From the IMG/VR virus record IMGVR_UViG_3300021075_000004, positions 1 to 41,707 of that record: a DNA stretch of 41,707 nucleotides; one strand, written 5' to 3'. Position 1 is the first letter of the stretch. Each line of letters begins with the position of its first letter. The notes below the pieces were generated by a model. That model had not been told where the DNA came from, searched no databases, and was given only the letters and a program-made list of their open reading frames with translations. The position numbers and the translations under genes are program-made. Below, piece by piece: positions 24,522-31,850 of the stretch. This DNA is from a virus.

Positions 24522-25862
24522 TTAGGCCCGAGCGCAGGTTTCGGGGGTCGGCCACTCCGTACCATCGGGAAGCCTCCAGACTTTGTCGCGCCGTTTGTCG
24601 GCGTAGAATGTGTGGGTCAGGTCTAGGTGGGGGAAGGGCCCGCACCCTATCAGATGACGCAGGCCCAGCTTGTCCAGTCGGGCTCGGAACCTCTCCATCG
24701 CCTCGGGCTTGTTCGGCCACGTTGGCACCTTGCCGAGCTGGATGACCTCCTCGGGGGTGCAGCGGTTGAAGGCTGTCCTCCATGCGGACGCGGAGGCGGC
24801 GCGGGCGGGGAGGAGCTTGACCCGCTTGTTCTTGCCCGCCATCAATCGGAACGTCTCCTTGCTGTCCCAGTAGGCGGGGTCGACGGGCCAGTTCTGGGAG
24901 GGGGTGTGTGGCTGGGGGTCGAGGTAGGTGCATTTGATACTGAGGAAGGGGCTGAACTCGGTCTGTATCGGGAGTACCTCGTCGCACCACCAGCGGACGT
25001 CATCCATAGACCACCCAGGGTAGCCGACGATGAAGAACAGTTCGATGACCTGGCGCTGCTGGGCCGTGCGGAGGATGACCTCGCGTATCGCGTCGTCGGA
25101 TATGGGCTTGCCCATCTGGCGCCGCGAATCCTCTGTCCAGCACTCGATACCCGCGTGGAGGGAGCGGGACTTGTAGCGCAGGGGGTCATCCAGGTAGTCG
25201 GTGATACGGATGCTCTGGGAGGAGATGCACTTGCTCTGCCTCACGGGGTCGGCGTCGTTCGACACGATGGAGAGCAGGCCCTTGGGAATCGCCTCGACGT
25301 GCGACACCACCCTCTCTAGGAGGGCCTCGGGCGCCTTGGTGTAGGGCATCGCCCAGCTCGTCGCGCAGAAGGCGCACTTACCCTTACACCCTCGCCCACC
25401 CAGGTAGTAGTAGCTCTGCCCCCCGCCCGCCGTACGCATCAGGGGCGCGTGGGCGTAGGGCACCTTGTAGGACGGCTCGACCCTCGTGTTGGTCTTGTAT
25501 CGCTCCATGGTCATTACCTCGGGGCGGGCCATCGCGGCGTCCATGCCCTTCTCGCCCCAGGTCTGGATGAACTCCCACCCTTCGCCCGTCACCACGGCAT
25601 CGGCCCAGGCGAGGAGCGGGATGGGGTTGTAGCACGCGAACCCGCCGCAGATGATAGGTCGGCCGTTCGCCTCTTTGGCCGCGGGCACGAGCGCCTTGTA
25701 GACGTCGTCGACGTCACAGATGGACAGCCAGAGCACGTCCGCGTCGGCGCGGTTCTCTACTAGGGTGACGCCGTACTCGATACAGAGCTGTCGGATAGTG
25801 GCGATGGTATACATCGCGGTAGAGCGCTCGCCCCCTTGTAGGTGAATCTTGAGCTTCTTCAC
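24522..25862 (-). CDS. Radical-SAM enzyme with B12-binding-like N-terminal domain
   Basis: 446 residues. C159, C163 and C166 form the CxxxCxxC iron-sulfur motif (GRGCKGKCAFCATSW) that binds S-adenosylmethionine. Residues 1-~110 look like the Rossmann-type cobalamin-binding part of B12-radical-SAM proteins (ADADVLWLSICD, RPIICGGFACY, DAVVTGEGWEFI), though the DxHxxG motif for base-off B12 is not seen. The C-terminal half includes GIECWTEDSRRQMGKPI and ELFFIVGYPGWSMDDV, typical radical-SAM barrel phrases. The substrate is unknown; DNA, protein or tRNA modification are all possible. It lies between a ParB-like region and the terminases. It is not a QueE: too long and of different layout. Confidence 0.8.
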   Translation of the reverse strand: MKKLKIHLQGGERSTAMYTIATIRQLCIEYGVTLVENRADADVLWLSICDVDDVYKALVPAAKEANGRPIICGGFACYNPIPLLAWADAVVTGEGWEFIQTWGEKGMDAAMARPEVMTMERYKTNTRVEPSYKVPYAHAPLMRTAGGGQSYYYLGGRGCKGKCAFCATSWAMPYTKAPEALLERVVSHVEAIPKGLLSIVSNDADPVRQSKCISSQSIRITDYLDDPLRYKSRSLHAGIECWTEDSRRQMGKPISDDAIREVILRTAQQRQVIELFFIVGYPGWSMDDVRWWCDEVLPIQTEFSPFLSIKCTYLDPQPHTPSQNWPVDPAYWDSKETFRLMAGKNKRVKLLPARAASASAWRTAFNRCTPEEVIQLGKVPTWPNKPEAMERFRARLDKLGLRHLIGCGPFPHLDLTHTFYADKRRDKVWRLPDGTEWPTPETCARA

Positions 25863-25906
25863 ACGTCCACCCCCCTGTCTACCTCCAACTCCAAGGCCTC
25901 GGCAAT

Positions 25907-26038
25907 CTAGTCGGCATTGGGGACGTAACAGTCCTTCGTCTCAGGCTTGCAGGGCTGCCCTGGGGCGCGGTCTTTGTCGCATCCGAAGCGGCACGTTCCC
26001 GAGTTGTACGTCTGATACCTACAGAGTTCGTTACCCAT
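25907..26038 (-). CDS. Cys-rich mini-protein
   Basis: 43 residues. The ATG at 26038 overlaps the previous stop by 8 bases and follows GGGAG. Five cysteines (C6, C16, C20, C30 and C37) in so short a chain suggest a zinc- or disulfide-stabilised fold. No family is recognised. Confidence 0.6.
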   Translation of the reverse strand: MGNELCRYQTYNSGTCRFGCDKDRAPGQPCKPETKDCYVPNAD

Positions 26039-26756
26039 CGCTAGGCTCCCTAGGGTCGTCGCTACGGACAGTTTCGTCGTAGACCCCGTGCTCGCCCGTC
26101 AACCACTCGCAGAAGCGGAGTAGGGATGCCGTATCGTTCGCATTGGGGTCGCTGCTCTCCTCGGGGAACTCGGCCCTAATGAAGGCCTTAATGGGGTCGA
26201 CGAACTCGTTGGGGACGACGGCTACCATACGCCCGATGTTGACCACCTGTTTGCTCTGGGAGGTCGCCAGGCGGTAGGTGCGGTCGGAGTCCATATCGCC
26301 GTTGTCGATGAAGGGCGGCAGGGCGGTCATGAGCGCTTCCAGGTCCTCGAAGGTGAAGCCCGTACGCTCCATATCGAAGGCCCCAGTGTCAATCTCGCCG
26401 AGGACGTCGCGGAGGATTCCCTTGTCCAGCTCGGCCAGGTCGGCGATGCGGTTGTCCGCGATGAGGTCTGCCCACTCGGCTTCCTCGCTGTCGTAGTCCT
26501 GTCGGTCGACGGGCACTTCCGCTAGTCCCAGGTACTTCGCCGCTTCGAGTCGCCCATGGCCGCGGACGATGAGCCCCGTCTGGTTGCTCACGGTGATAGG
26601 GGCCCGCCATCCCGTCTCGCTCAGAATCTTCGCCAAGAGTCGCACCTGATACTCGGGATGCTTGTTGGGGTTGCGCGGGTTGGGCGCTAGGGACTCGGTA
26701 GGCTGCATCTCAGTGCACTCGCAGTTGACGACAATCGCCTTCTTTGTGGTGGTCAT
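26031..26756 (-). CDS. ParB/Srx-like domain protein
   Basis: 241 residues from the ATG at 26756 after GGAGGAGGGTGG. Residues ~20-110 carry the ParB N-terminal-like pattern: LAPNPRNPNKHPEYQVRLLAKILSETGW, PITVSNQTGLIVRGHGRLEAAKYLGLAEVPV and EWADLIADNRI. In phages this domain often accompanies DNA methylases or acts as a nuclease or CTPase. No methylase is fused here, and no ParA partner is seen, so partitioning is not implied. The C-terminal ~100 residues have no recognised fold. Confidence 0.8.
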   Translation of the reverse strand: MTTTKKAIVVNCECTEMQPTESLAPNPRNPNKHPEYQVRLLAKILSETGWRAPITVSNQTGLIVRGHGRLEAAKYLGLAEVPVDRQDYDSEEAEWADLIADNRIADLAELDKGILRDVLGEIDTGAFDMERTGFTFEDLEALMTALPPFIDNGDMDSDRTYRLATSQSKQVVNIGRMVAVVPNEFVDPIKAFIRAEFPEESSDPNANDTASLLRFCEWLTGEHGVYDETVRSDDPREPSDG

Positions 26757-26810
26757 CCACCCTCCTCCAGTCGGTGTAAGTGTCACTCTACTCTGCTTGG
26801 CCGAAATTGG

Positions 26811-26839
26811 TCTACGGGGCCCTACGGCGGCGCCTAAGA
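26811..26839 (-). repeat. Repeated hairpin element, copy 1
   Basis: CTTAGGCG..CGCC..TA.G...CCGTAGACC on the minus strand recurs at 38164-38193 with local swaps. Here it lies in the leader of the ParB-like gene. Both copies can form short GC stems. Confidence 0.45.
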
Positions 26840-26846
26840 CAAGGTC

Positions 26847-26906
26847 AGTATACCCAGGTAGTGTAGGTATACCAGGGTCGCTAGCTCAAGAACAGGGTCG
26901 CTAGCT
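26847..26906 (-). promoter_or_regulatory. Promoter/operator region upstream of the ParB-like gene
   Basis: -10 TATACT lies at 26852-26847. Just upstream are the palindrome GGTATACC and two direct copies of CAGGGTCGCTAGCT (26873-26886 and 26893-26906) on the plus strand, 20 bases apart. Such spacing fits a regulator bound to the same DNA face. The -35 box is weak, so activation is plausible. Confidence 0.5.
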
Positions 26907-27101
26907 GGGGATTTCCTCTAGTGTGAGCCGCCAGTGATTTGCAATCCCGACCCCATTAGGAGGGGCTTCTACCTCGACCGAAACACCCCCGCCGCGCAGG
27001 AGCATCGTGCGGGGTTTGTCCCCCTCCTCGGCTGTCCATTCGGTGTTGATGCTGGCCAGGGTAAGGTCGGCTGTGAGGTGTAGGGGTTTCGACTTGCTCA
27101 C
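26901..27101 (-). CDS. Small hypothetical protein
   Basis: 66 residues from a GTG start in a GTGA overlap with the small membrane gene. The pattern is beta-rich (HLTADLTLASINTEWTAE, TMLLRGGGVSVEVEAP, NHWRLTLEEIPS). It resembles a small beta-sandwich; no family recognised. Last gene of its operon before the 26.8 kb control region. Confidence 0.55.
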   Translation of the reverse strand: MSKSKPLHLTADLTLASINTEWTAEEGDKPRTMLLRGGGVSVEVEAPPNGVGIANHWRLTLEEIPS

Positions 27102-27232
27102 CGTCGGCGCGACCTCTCCCTGTCGTCTACCACGTCCATCCTGTAAGACACCCATAGGGCGAGTACGAGTCCCCCAGCGGTGACCGCCATCCCCGCCACG
27201 AACCCTGCCAGTAGTACGGTGGCATCTTTCAT
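27098..27232 (-). CDS. Small membrane protein
   Basis: 44 residues, ATGA overlap with the preceding gene. One transmembrane helix spans residues ~5-28 (VLLAGFVAGMAVTAGGLVLA), followed by a charged end (DDRERSRRR) that would stay in the cytoplasm. Function unknown. It is supported by overlaps on both sides. Confidence 0.6.
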   Translation of the reverse strand: MKDATVLLAGFVAGMAVTAGGLVLALWVSYRMDVVDDRERSRRR

Positions 27233-27465
27233 CGCTTCACCACCTCGGGGATTGCGTGGAGGTCGAACCCTAGAGCCTTTGCCACATCAATGACAGCCGC
27301 CAGCTCGTCCCTTGTCCCTCGGTATCGAGCAAAGGCGTAGAGCTTCGCTATCTGTTCGAGTGTTCGGTCCTTCGTCATAGCACCGTCTGACTCATCGCAC
27401 CGAATGGCTATGACATCCTCTCCGTAGCGTTGTCCCCACCACTTCCCAGCGGCTCGCGCGCTCAC
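27229..27465 (-). CDS. Small hypothetical helical protein
   Basis: 78 residues from a GTG in a GTGA overlap. The basic start (ARAAGKWWGQRYG) leads to helices (TLEQIAKLYAFARYRGTRDELAAVIDVAKALGF). An internal ATG at 27378 lacks a ribosome site. No family recognised. Confidence 0.5.
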   Translation of the reverse strand: MSARAAGKWWGQRYGEDVIAIRCDESDGAMTKDRTLEQIAKLYAFARYRGTRDELAAVIDVAKALGFDLHAIPEVVKR

Positions 27466-27794
27466 TGTGTCGCCTCGCGGGCGGCTCGCAGCCACACTTC
27501 TTCGGCGCGGTTCGGGAGTCCATGAGCGGGCACCTGAAACGGCCAGCGCACTTTCGCGGTGACGAGACACGATGCCAGCCAGTCGCGTTCCTTCTCGGCG
27601 CGTTCGGCTCGGGCGAGGGCGGTTAGTTCACGGATAGTCAACTCCGCTATATCGCCCATGAGGTTGTCTATGGTCATCTGGAAACGCTCGATACGCTTGT
27701 TGGCAGAGGGTACTCGCGCGCCGAGAGGCTCTTGAGTCTCGTCGCTGGTCAGTCCTGCGCGAACAGGCGTCCCCTCTTGCCGTATCGGTTTCAT
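27462..27794 (-). CDS. Hypothetical coiled-coil protein
   Basis: 110 residues, ATGA overlap. A helical middle (RIERFQMTIDNLMGDIAELTIRELTALARAERAEKERD) suggests a coiled coil, followed by WLASCLVTAKVRWPF and a basic end. No family recognised. Confidence 0.5.
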   Translation of the reverse strand: MKPIRQEGTPVRAGLTSDETQEPLGARVPSANKRIERFQMTIDNLMGDIAELTIRELTALARAERAEKERDWLASCLVTAKVRWPFQVPAHGLPNRAEEVWLRAAREATQ

Positions 27795-27991
27795 CGTTCT
27801 CTCCAATCTGGGCACTTGCTCGGGGCTGGCATCGCTTCGGTGGCAATCCAGCGCGTACAAGGCTGTGCCTCGCGGAAGCAGCGGTGGTGGAAAGCGATAT
27901 ACGTCATGCCGTCGCAAGTCTCCTCATGCTTCTCTCGGTGATACTGCTTGCAGCCAAGGCAGGTGTTTTCGGAATTTGGAAGCGGCATCAT
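27791..27991 (-). CDS. Small putative zinc-binding protein
   Basis: 66 residues. CLGCKQYHREKHEETC followed by HHRC supplies several Cys/His pairs for a zinc site. It starts directly at the stop of the preceding gene. Function unknown. Confidence 0.6.
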   Translation of the reverse strand: MMPLPNSENTCLGCKQYHREKHEETCDGMTYIAFHHRCFREAQPCTRWIATEAMPAPSKCPDWRER

Positions 27992-28219
27992 TCACCCTCC
28001 CCAACTCGGTCGCTCTCGGGGAACGACCACCAGTGCCCAAGTGATTCGGGCGCGTGCCCCAACGCAAACCTCGGTGAACGGCACGCCCTCTATCCGCACT
28101 TCCACGCCGCTGTCCATCACGACTTCGACATTGAGCATAGCGGGCTGATACGTCCCGCCGATGGCGCGAAGCCCCTGCTGTGTCGAAACTGCGGTGACGG
28201 TCCCCATGTCGTCGCTCAT
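27992..28219 (-). CDS. Small hypothetical protein
   Basis: 75 residues, ATGA overlap with the preceding gene. Beta-rich (MLNVEVVMDSGVEVRIEGVPFTEV), with no motif. Part of the operon driven from the origin region. Confidence 0.55.
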   Translation of the reverse strand: MSDDMGTVTAVSTQQGLRAIGGTYQPAMLNVEVVMDSGVEVRIEGVPFTEVCVGARARITWALVVVPRERPSWGG

Positions 28220-28398
28220 AATGACACCGCTTCCACCGCATCGGGTGTGGGGTCAGCGGATTCGTACATGATGTGCATCTTTGGCGGTGGGGTGCAGTCG
28301 TTGTGGTAGTGCAGCACCGTCTGTTCCACACCCTTGATGATTCGACCGCAACTAGCACACGCCCATACCTCCTCGGGTGTGGGTGCTGGTGTGTCCAT
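28216..28398 (-). CDS. Small zinc-finger-like protein
   Basis: 60 residues. CASCGRI plus LHYHNDC give a C-x2-C...H-x-H-x2-C set, as in small zinc ribbons. Overlaps the next gene by ATGA. Function unknown. Confidence 0.6.
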   Translation of the reverse strand: MDTPAPTPEEVWACASCGRIIKGVEQTVLHYHNDCTPPPKMHIMYESADPTPDAVEAVSL

Positions 28399-28400
28399 GA

Positions 28401-28802
28401 CTACCAGCCCATTTCGATAGCGTGGGTCGTCTCTAGCTCCTTGGGAGGGGTGTTGGTGTTACCGTCCTTGTCCCCGATGACGTGCTTCTTGCGCTCCTGC
28501 GGTGGCCTATAGGTAGCCTCTACCTCGCGTGGACCCGCCTTCGCCTTGGGGGAGTCAGGCATCTGGGCCTTGGCCGCCTCGGCTGATGCGGTGGGTAGCT
28601 TCTTCACGTCTCGGGCGGTGAACACTTCCGACCCGACAGCGAACACCACGAGCCCGTCGCCCCGAGTGAAGGCGGGGATACCGCATTCCCTCAAGGGCCC
28701 CGCGGGGTCGGTCTTTGCCGCCTGGGCGAGGAGGGCCCGACCTTCCTCAATCTTGGCCCTCTCAGCTTCGATGGCCTCTGGCTTTCGGTATTCCCTGGTC
28801 AT
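28401..28802 (-). CDS. Hypothetical protein next to the origin
   Basis: 133 residues, with ribosome site GGGAG. Charged, with a helical start (EAIEAERAKIEEGRALLAQAAK), a strand-rich middle (GDGLVVFAVGSEVFTARDVKKL) and a disordered Lys/Pro-rich end. It is the first gene after the DnaA-box region. A replication role is possible but only from position. Confidence 0.5.
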   Translation of the reverse strand: MTREYRKPEAIEAERAKIEEGRALLAQAAKTDPAGPLRECGIPAFTRGDGLVVFAVGSEVFTARDVKKLPTASAEAAKAQMPDSPKAKAGPREVEATYRPPQERKKHVIGDKDGNTNTPPKELETTHAIEMGW

Positions 28803-28822
28803 CTCGACTCCCTACTACATAG

Positions 28823-28970
28823 GAAGGTCTAGGTCTTAGACCTTCAAACCTATAAAGACCTTTAATAATAAGGGAGGGCTTGCCTGTGGATAACTCACCG
28901 TTTCCCCAGGCCAGTAGCCTTTTCTCCCTGTGGATAATTCTGTGGATAACTTGGCTCTCCTGTGGATAAC
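28823..28970. other. Probable replication origin: four perfect DnaA boxes, AT-rich stretch and palindrome
   Basis: TTATCCACA, the consensus DnaA box, occurs four times without mismatch on the minus strand (28893-28885, 28938-28930, 28950-28942 and 28970-28962), all in the same direction. Beside them is a rare AT-rich stretch (28846-28872) that could unwind, and a palindrome with 9-bp arms (28823-28831 and 28837-28845). AAGGTCT/AGACCTT words recur around it. The 173-base gap between the Rad52-like gene and its neighbour holds nothing else. Use of host DnaA is inferred. Confidence 0.75.
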
Positions 28971-28975
28971 TCGCT

Positions 28976-29740
28976 TCACTCCTCGCCGTTCTTGGTCGGC
29001 AGCTTGTCTATCGTCTTAAGGAGGGTAATGAAGGCGCTTGCCGTCCCCGTCTTACCTCCTGTGAGCTTCGTCAATGTGTCGACTCCCGCTAGTTCGTGCA
29101 GTTGGGCGTTGGTCAGGCCCCGCTCCTTTGCTAACACCTGTATTAGCTTCTGTTGGGCCTGGCTCATGTGGTCGGTTTGGGGTGTAGGGGCCTCTACGGT
29201 GTCGCTGGGGGCGCTTTCCCCTCCCCAAGGTTGCTCGGGTAGGGAGGCCAGGGTGTCGGCGCTTAGGGGGTCGTGGGGGGCGTTTGCGGCCCTACCCTTC
29301 ACTATCGGGTCGCCGTATGCGTTCACGTCTACCCAGTACGGGTCACCCTCGTAGAGATGGCGCCCGACGCCGAACTTGACCGCGGCCCGCTTGAGCGCGT
29401 CGGAGTAGGCCGACTTGTATAGCTCCTCGTCTGGGCTGCCCCCGTTCGGATACCCCGCGTCCGAGTGCGATACCCCGAGCACTGTCAAGGTGCACTCGAC
29501 TACAACCTTCTGGGCGTCCAGGGTGCGGTAGGTGTCGCTCCAGTTCTCGGGCCCGACTACCGAATCAAGGCGCTCCATGACGTTGCGGGCGTCGATGTAT
29601 TCGACCATCAGGCCGCGCGTGCCGTCGGGGTATCGCCTGTCGTCGCCCTTCTTCTTGCTGGTGCGCTGGACTCGGGCCTTTATCTCGGTCGGGCCGAAGG
29701 GCTCGACTAGGAGGGGGTGTACCTCACTCCAGGTTTTCAT
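28976..29740 (-). CDS. Rad52/Rad22-like single-strand annealing protein
   Basis: 254 residues from the ATG at 29740 after GAGGAGGAGCGAG. The Rad52-family core is at ~45-130: VEYIDARNVMERLDSVVGPENW, VECTLTVLGVSHSDAGYP and ELYKSAYSDALKRAAVKFGVGRHLY. Such phage proteins anneal complementary strands in recombination-dependent replication and repair. The C-terminal ~100 residues are a linker plus a small helical domain (QAQQKLIQVLAKERGLTNAQLHELAGV). It overlaps the upstream gene by 17 bases and ends at the DnaA boxes. Confidence 0.85.
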   Translation of the reverse strand: MKTWSEVHPLLVEPFGPTEIKARVQRTSKKKGDDRRYPDGTRGLMVEYIDARNVMERLDSVVGPENWSDTYRTLDAQKVVVECTLTVLGVSHSDAGYPNGGSPDEELYKSAYSDALKRAAVKFGVGRHLYEGDPYWVDVNAYGDPIVKGRAANAPHDPLSADTLASLPEQPWGGESAPSDTVEAPTPQTDHMSQAQQKLIQVLAKERGLTNAQLHELAGVDTLTKLTGGKTGTASAFITLLKTIDKLPTKNGEE

Positions 29741-30110
29741 CTCGCTCCTCCTCAATGTCGCGCTGGATGGCATCCTGGAGTATCGAGTCCTCGATTGCGT
29801 CCATCTCGTCCTCGGTCAGGCCGTCATCTATGGGGACGGCTAGCTGGTCGAGTGGTGTGCCGTCGTCGTGGGCGTGGGCCAGCGGGGGAATGTCTCCCCA
29901 GGCCCGCCGTACATCGTTACGGGTGATGCCCAGCTCCTTAAGGAAGTCGGCCAGGGGGTACTCGGTATACCAGGAGCCCTTCTGTTCCCTGAGTCGGATG
30001 ACCGCGCGACAGCGTACATACTCCAAGCTCGGCATCGTGTGTACTGCCACGGGCTCGACCTTGACCTTCTCGATTCGGAGGCCGAGCGGTATGTGCTTAG
30101 GGTTAGGCAT
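29724..30110 (-). CDS. Hypothetical protein in the recombination operon
   Basis: 128 residues from the ATG at 30110 (ribosome site GGGAGCGAAA). The start at 30122 would overlap the upstream gene further. It has a beta-rich start, a helical ADFLKELGITRNDVRRAW segment and an acidic tail (DDGLTEDEMDAIEDSILQD). No family recognised. Its position between two recombination-type genes suggests a DNA role. Confidence 0.55.
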   Translation of the reverse strand: MPNPKHIPLGLRIEKVKVEPVAVHTMPSLEYVRCRAVIRLREQKGSWYTEYPLADFLKELGITRNDVRRAWGDIPPLAHAHDDGTPLDQLAVPIDDGLTEDEMDAIEDSILQDAIQRDIEEERDENLE

Positions 30111-30711
30111 TTTCGCTCCCATCGGTAAGTGCGGGCACCATTCCCTCGGCCAGGCCGCTCTTGATGGCCTGGATGACCTTGCCCTTGCCGTCGGTCTTCT
30201 TGTCGAAGGCCATTGAGTGCGTAGTGGGGGCTCCTGCGGGCTTGTACGCGGCCCCCAGGATGACCTCGCCGTTCGGGTCGACTAGGCGGCCGTCCTCGGT
30301 CGGGGTCGCGTCCTCCAGTAGCAGGTTGGCCGCGGCGGTGTAGACGCGGCGCTCCTTGAAGGTGAACACACTGGTCGGCTGGTGGGCTTCCATCCAGGCT
30401 AGGAATAGCTCGGGTGAAGCGATGTATCGGGATTCGCTCGGCTGCGTGAGGGTCGCTCGACCTACAATATCGGCCATGCCGTAGTCCTGGCCTTCCTGCC
30501 GCACCTTCACGTTGAAGCTCTTGGAACCCGTCTCGGCCTCCAGCGCGGTCATTAGCTGGAACGCCTGGCCGCGGGCTTCCTCTGTCGCCGCCTTGACCTC
30601 GGCGAGAAGCACCTTGAGCACCGCCTCGCGCTCCAGGGCTTGGGGAAGGGTAAGCCCATCCCACCTTGCCACTTGCGTTCCCTCTGGTTCTTCGGGTAGC
30701 GTGCTGGTCAT
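30103..30711 (-). CDS. Hypothetical protein, possible recombination/nuclease-inhibitor partner
   Basis: 202 residues with ribosome site AAAGGAG. A helical first third (LPQALEREAVLKVLLAEVKAATEEARGQAFQLMTALEAE) precedes strand-rich segments (SFNVKVRQEGQDYGMADIVGRATLTQP). It is the first gene of the Rad52-like operon, a place often held by Gam-type or exonuclease partners in other phages, but no motif confirms this. A GC hairpin lies just before its ribosome site. Confidence 0.55.
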   Translation of the reverse strand: MTSTLPEEPEGTQVARWDGLTLPQALEREAVLKVLLAEVKAATEEARGQAFQLMTALEAETGSKSFNVKVRQEGQDYGMADIVGRATLTQPSESRYIASPELFLAWMEAHQPTSVFTFKERRVYTAAANLLLEDATPTEDGRLVDPNGEVILGAAYKPAGAPTTHSMAFDKKTDGKGKVIQAIKSGLAEGMVPALTDGSENA

Positions 30712-30765
30712 CTCGTATCTCCTTTCGGTAGCGCGGCGGCCCCCCTCGGTAGGGGGTCGTCGCGT

Positions 30766-30936
30766 TTATGCTCTGGCCTTCGCTCGGCCCTTCTTGAAGT
30801 AGGAGCGGAGCGCCTCCCCTACGATGGTCGACATCCGCTCGCCGCGGGCCATGCGCTCTTTGACCTCCGCCCATTCGCCTTCGTACTCAGTAGCCACATA
30901 GACGCTGCGGGTAGTCGTTCCGTTGACCTTCGCCAT
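30766..30936 (-). CDS. Ribbon-helix-helix-like DNA-binding protein
   Basis: 56 residues, ATG at 30936 after GGAGGAGGAACC. The layout is a short N-terminal strand (TTTRSVYVAT), a helix (EWAEVKERMARG), a turn and a second helix (MSTIVGEALRSYFKKG), then a basic tail. This is the plan of Arc/MetJ-type repressors. It has its own TATACT promoter. It may regulate the promoter family; that is a guess from size and position. Confidence 0.6.
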   Translation of the reverse strand: MAKVNGTTTRSVYVATEYEGEWAEVKERMARGERMSTIVGEALRSYFKKGRAKARA

Positions 30937-30966
30937 GGTTCCTCCTCCCAGTATCCGTATACAGTA

Positions 30967-30995
30967 AGTATACCCATAGTCTCACGGCCGAGCAA
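30967..30995 (-). promoter_or_regulatory. Promoter for the ribbon-helix-helix-like gene
   Basis: -35 TTGCTC, 17-base spacer and -10 TATACT. The leader is short, lacks the conserved hairpin and carries a second GTATAC word that could be an operator. Confidence 0.7.
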
Positions 30996-31347
30996 CCCAT
31001 CCGAGCGGGCGCGCGCTGACCACCCCGTCGTGCTCCACGAGGAGGTCGATACGGCCGTCATCCCGCACCGCCATCGTCTGGTTCCCCTTACGGTCGACAC
31101 CCTCGGGCCCCGTGTGGCATGGGCGGCAGAGCCCGACTATCGGCCCCTGGGGGAGATTGTCCTGGCGCCCACCCATACCCTTACGGATGACGTGCGCGCC
31201 GTCGGTTGCGGGGTTTACGGTGCAGATGCAACACCTACCGTCATTTCGGCCCACTAGGGGCTCGCCTAATGCCCTAGTTTCATCGGCCGATAGGTACTCG
31301 GCTGGAAGCCACCAGGGTAATCCGTAACCGATTCCGTTACTCGTCAT
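30982..31347 (-). CDS. HNH endonuclease-like protein
   Basis: 121 residues from the ATG at 31347 (ATGA overlap). CCICTVNPATDGAHVIRKGMGG (C39/C40, C42, H52) with N64 and LCRPCHTG (C74, C77, H78) give the zinc-stabilised HNH fold with His, Asn and His in order. It may nick DNA in recombination or packaging, since HNH proteins often accompany terminases, but here it is beside a PD-(D/E)XK-like gene. Confidence 0.75.
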   Translation of the reverse strand: MTSNGIGYGLPWWLPAEYLSADETRALGEPLVGRNDGRCCICTVNPATDGAHVIRKGMGGRQDNLPQGPIVGLCRPCHTGPEGVDRKGNQTMAVRDDGRIDLLVEHDGVVSARPLGWVARP

Positions 31348-31850
31348 GCCTTCAACTCCTCTGGACTCCGTAGGTTCTGGCCATGCTTGGCAAAGGACTC
31401 GTACTCCCTGCCCTGGTACTCGAACACCATCAGGTTGTCGGGGAGCGTCATTATGTCGGCCCACTCCCACCCTACGATAGTGAAGGTATAGGGCGGCTTC
31501 GAGCGGTGGACTAGGACATAGGCGTCGACAGGGGCCCCGACCTTCTGGGGCTCTACCTTGAGTACCCAGCCTCGGGAGGCCTTGACGTCCAGACGGCGCG
31601 CTATCCCATCCATTACGCAGTCGACGCTCCCCGCCCACTGGAGGTCTATCAGGTTAGGCTCCACCCCCGCCCATCGGGCGAAGGCAATCTCACCCTGCAC
31701 CCCGAGAATCTCGGAGTCGTAGCCGCTCCCTCGGCGGTTGGTCGCTCCTGCCGCGCGGTTCGAGTCGAACCTGATGCGGGCGACCTCGTCGGCCAGGGCC
31801 AGCTCGTCGTCGTCCAGGATTACCTCGACCATGTAGGGTCGGCGGGTCAC
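31344..31850 (-). CDS. PD-(D/E)XK nuclease-like protein
   Basis: 168 residues if translation starts at the GTG at 31850 in a GTGA overlap; an ATG at 31832 lacks a ribosome site. The pattern GEIAFARWAG (E54), GSVDCVM (D77) and RRLDVKAS (D88, K90) fits the E...D...DxK core of the PD-(D/E)XK fold, and strands follow as expected. A structure-specific or Holliday-junction type nuclease is plausible given the Rad52-like gene nearby. Confidence 0.6.
   Translation of the reverse strand: MTRRPYMVEVILDDDELALADEVARIRFDSNRAAGATNRRGSGYDSEILGVQGEIAFARWAGVEPNLIDLQWAGSVDCVMDGIARRLDVKASRGWVLKVEPQKVGAPVDAYVLVHRSKPPYTFTIVGWEWADIMTLPDNLMVFEYQGREYESFAKHGQNLRSPEELKA

Noticed and set aside
26031-26756. Plasmid partition system
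   Set aside because: Only a ParB-like domain is present. No ParA-type ATPase is visible, and stand-alone ParB-like proteins are common in phages with other roles.
25907-26906. Lysogeny module or attachment site
   Set aside because: Direct repeats are present, but I found no integrase, excisionase or repressor in the window, so an att site cannot be supported.
29840-30874. 344-codon minus-strand frame through the Rad52-like operon
   Set aside because: It spans three well-supported genes in another frame, starts without a ribosome site and is Arg/Gly/Pro-rich as expected of a shadow.
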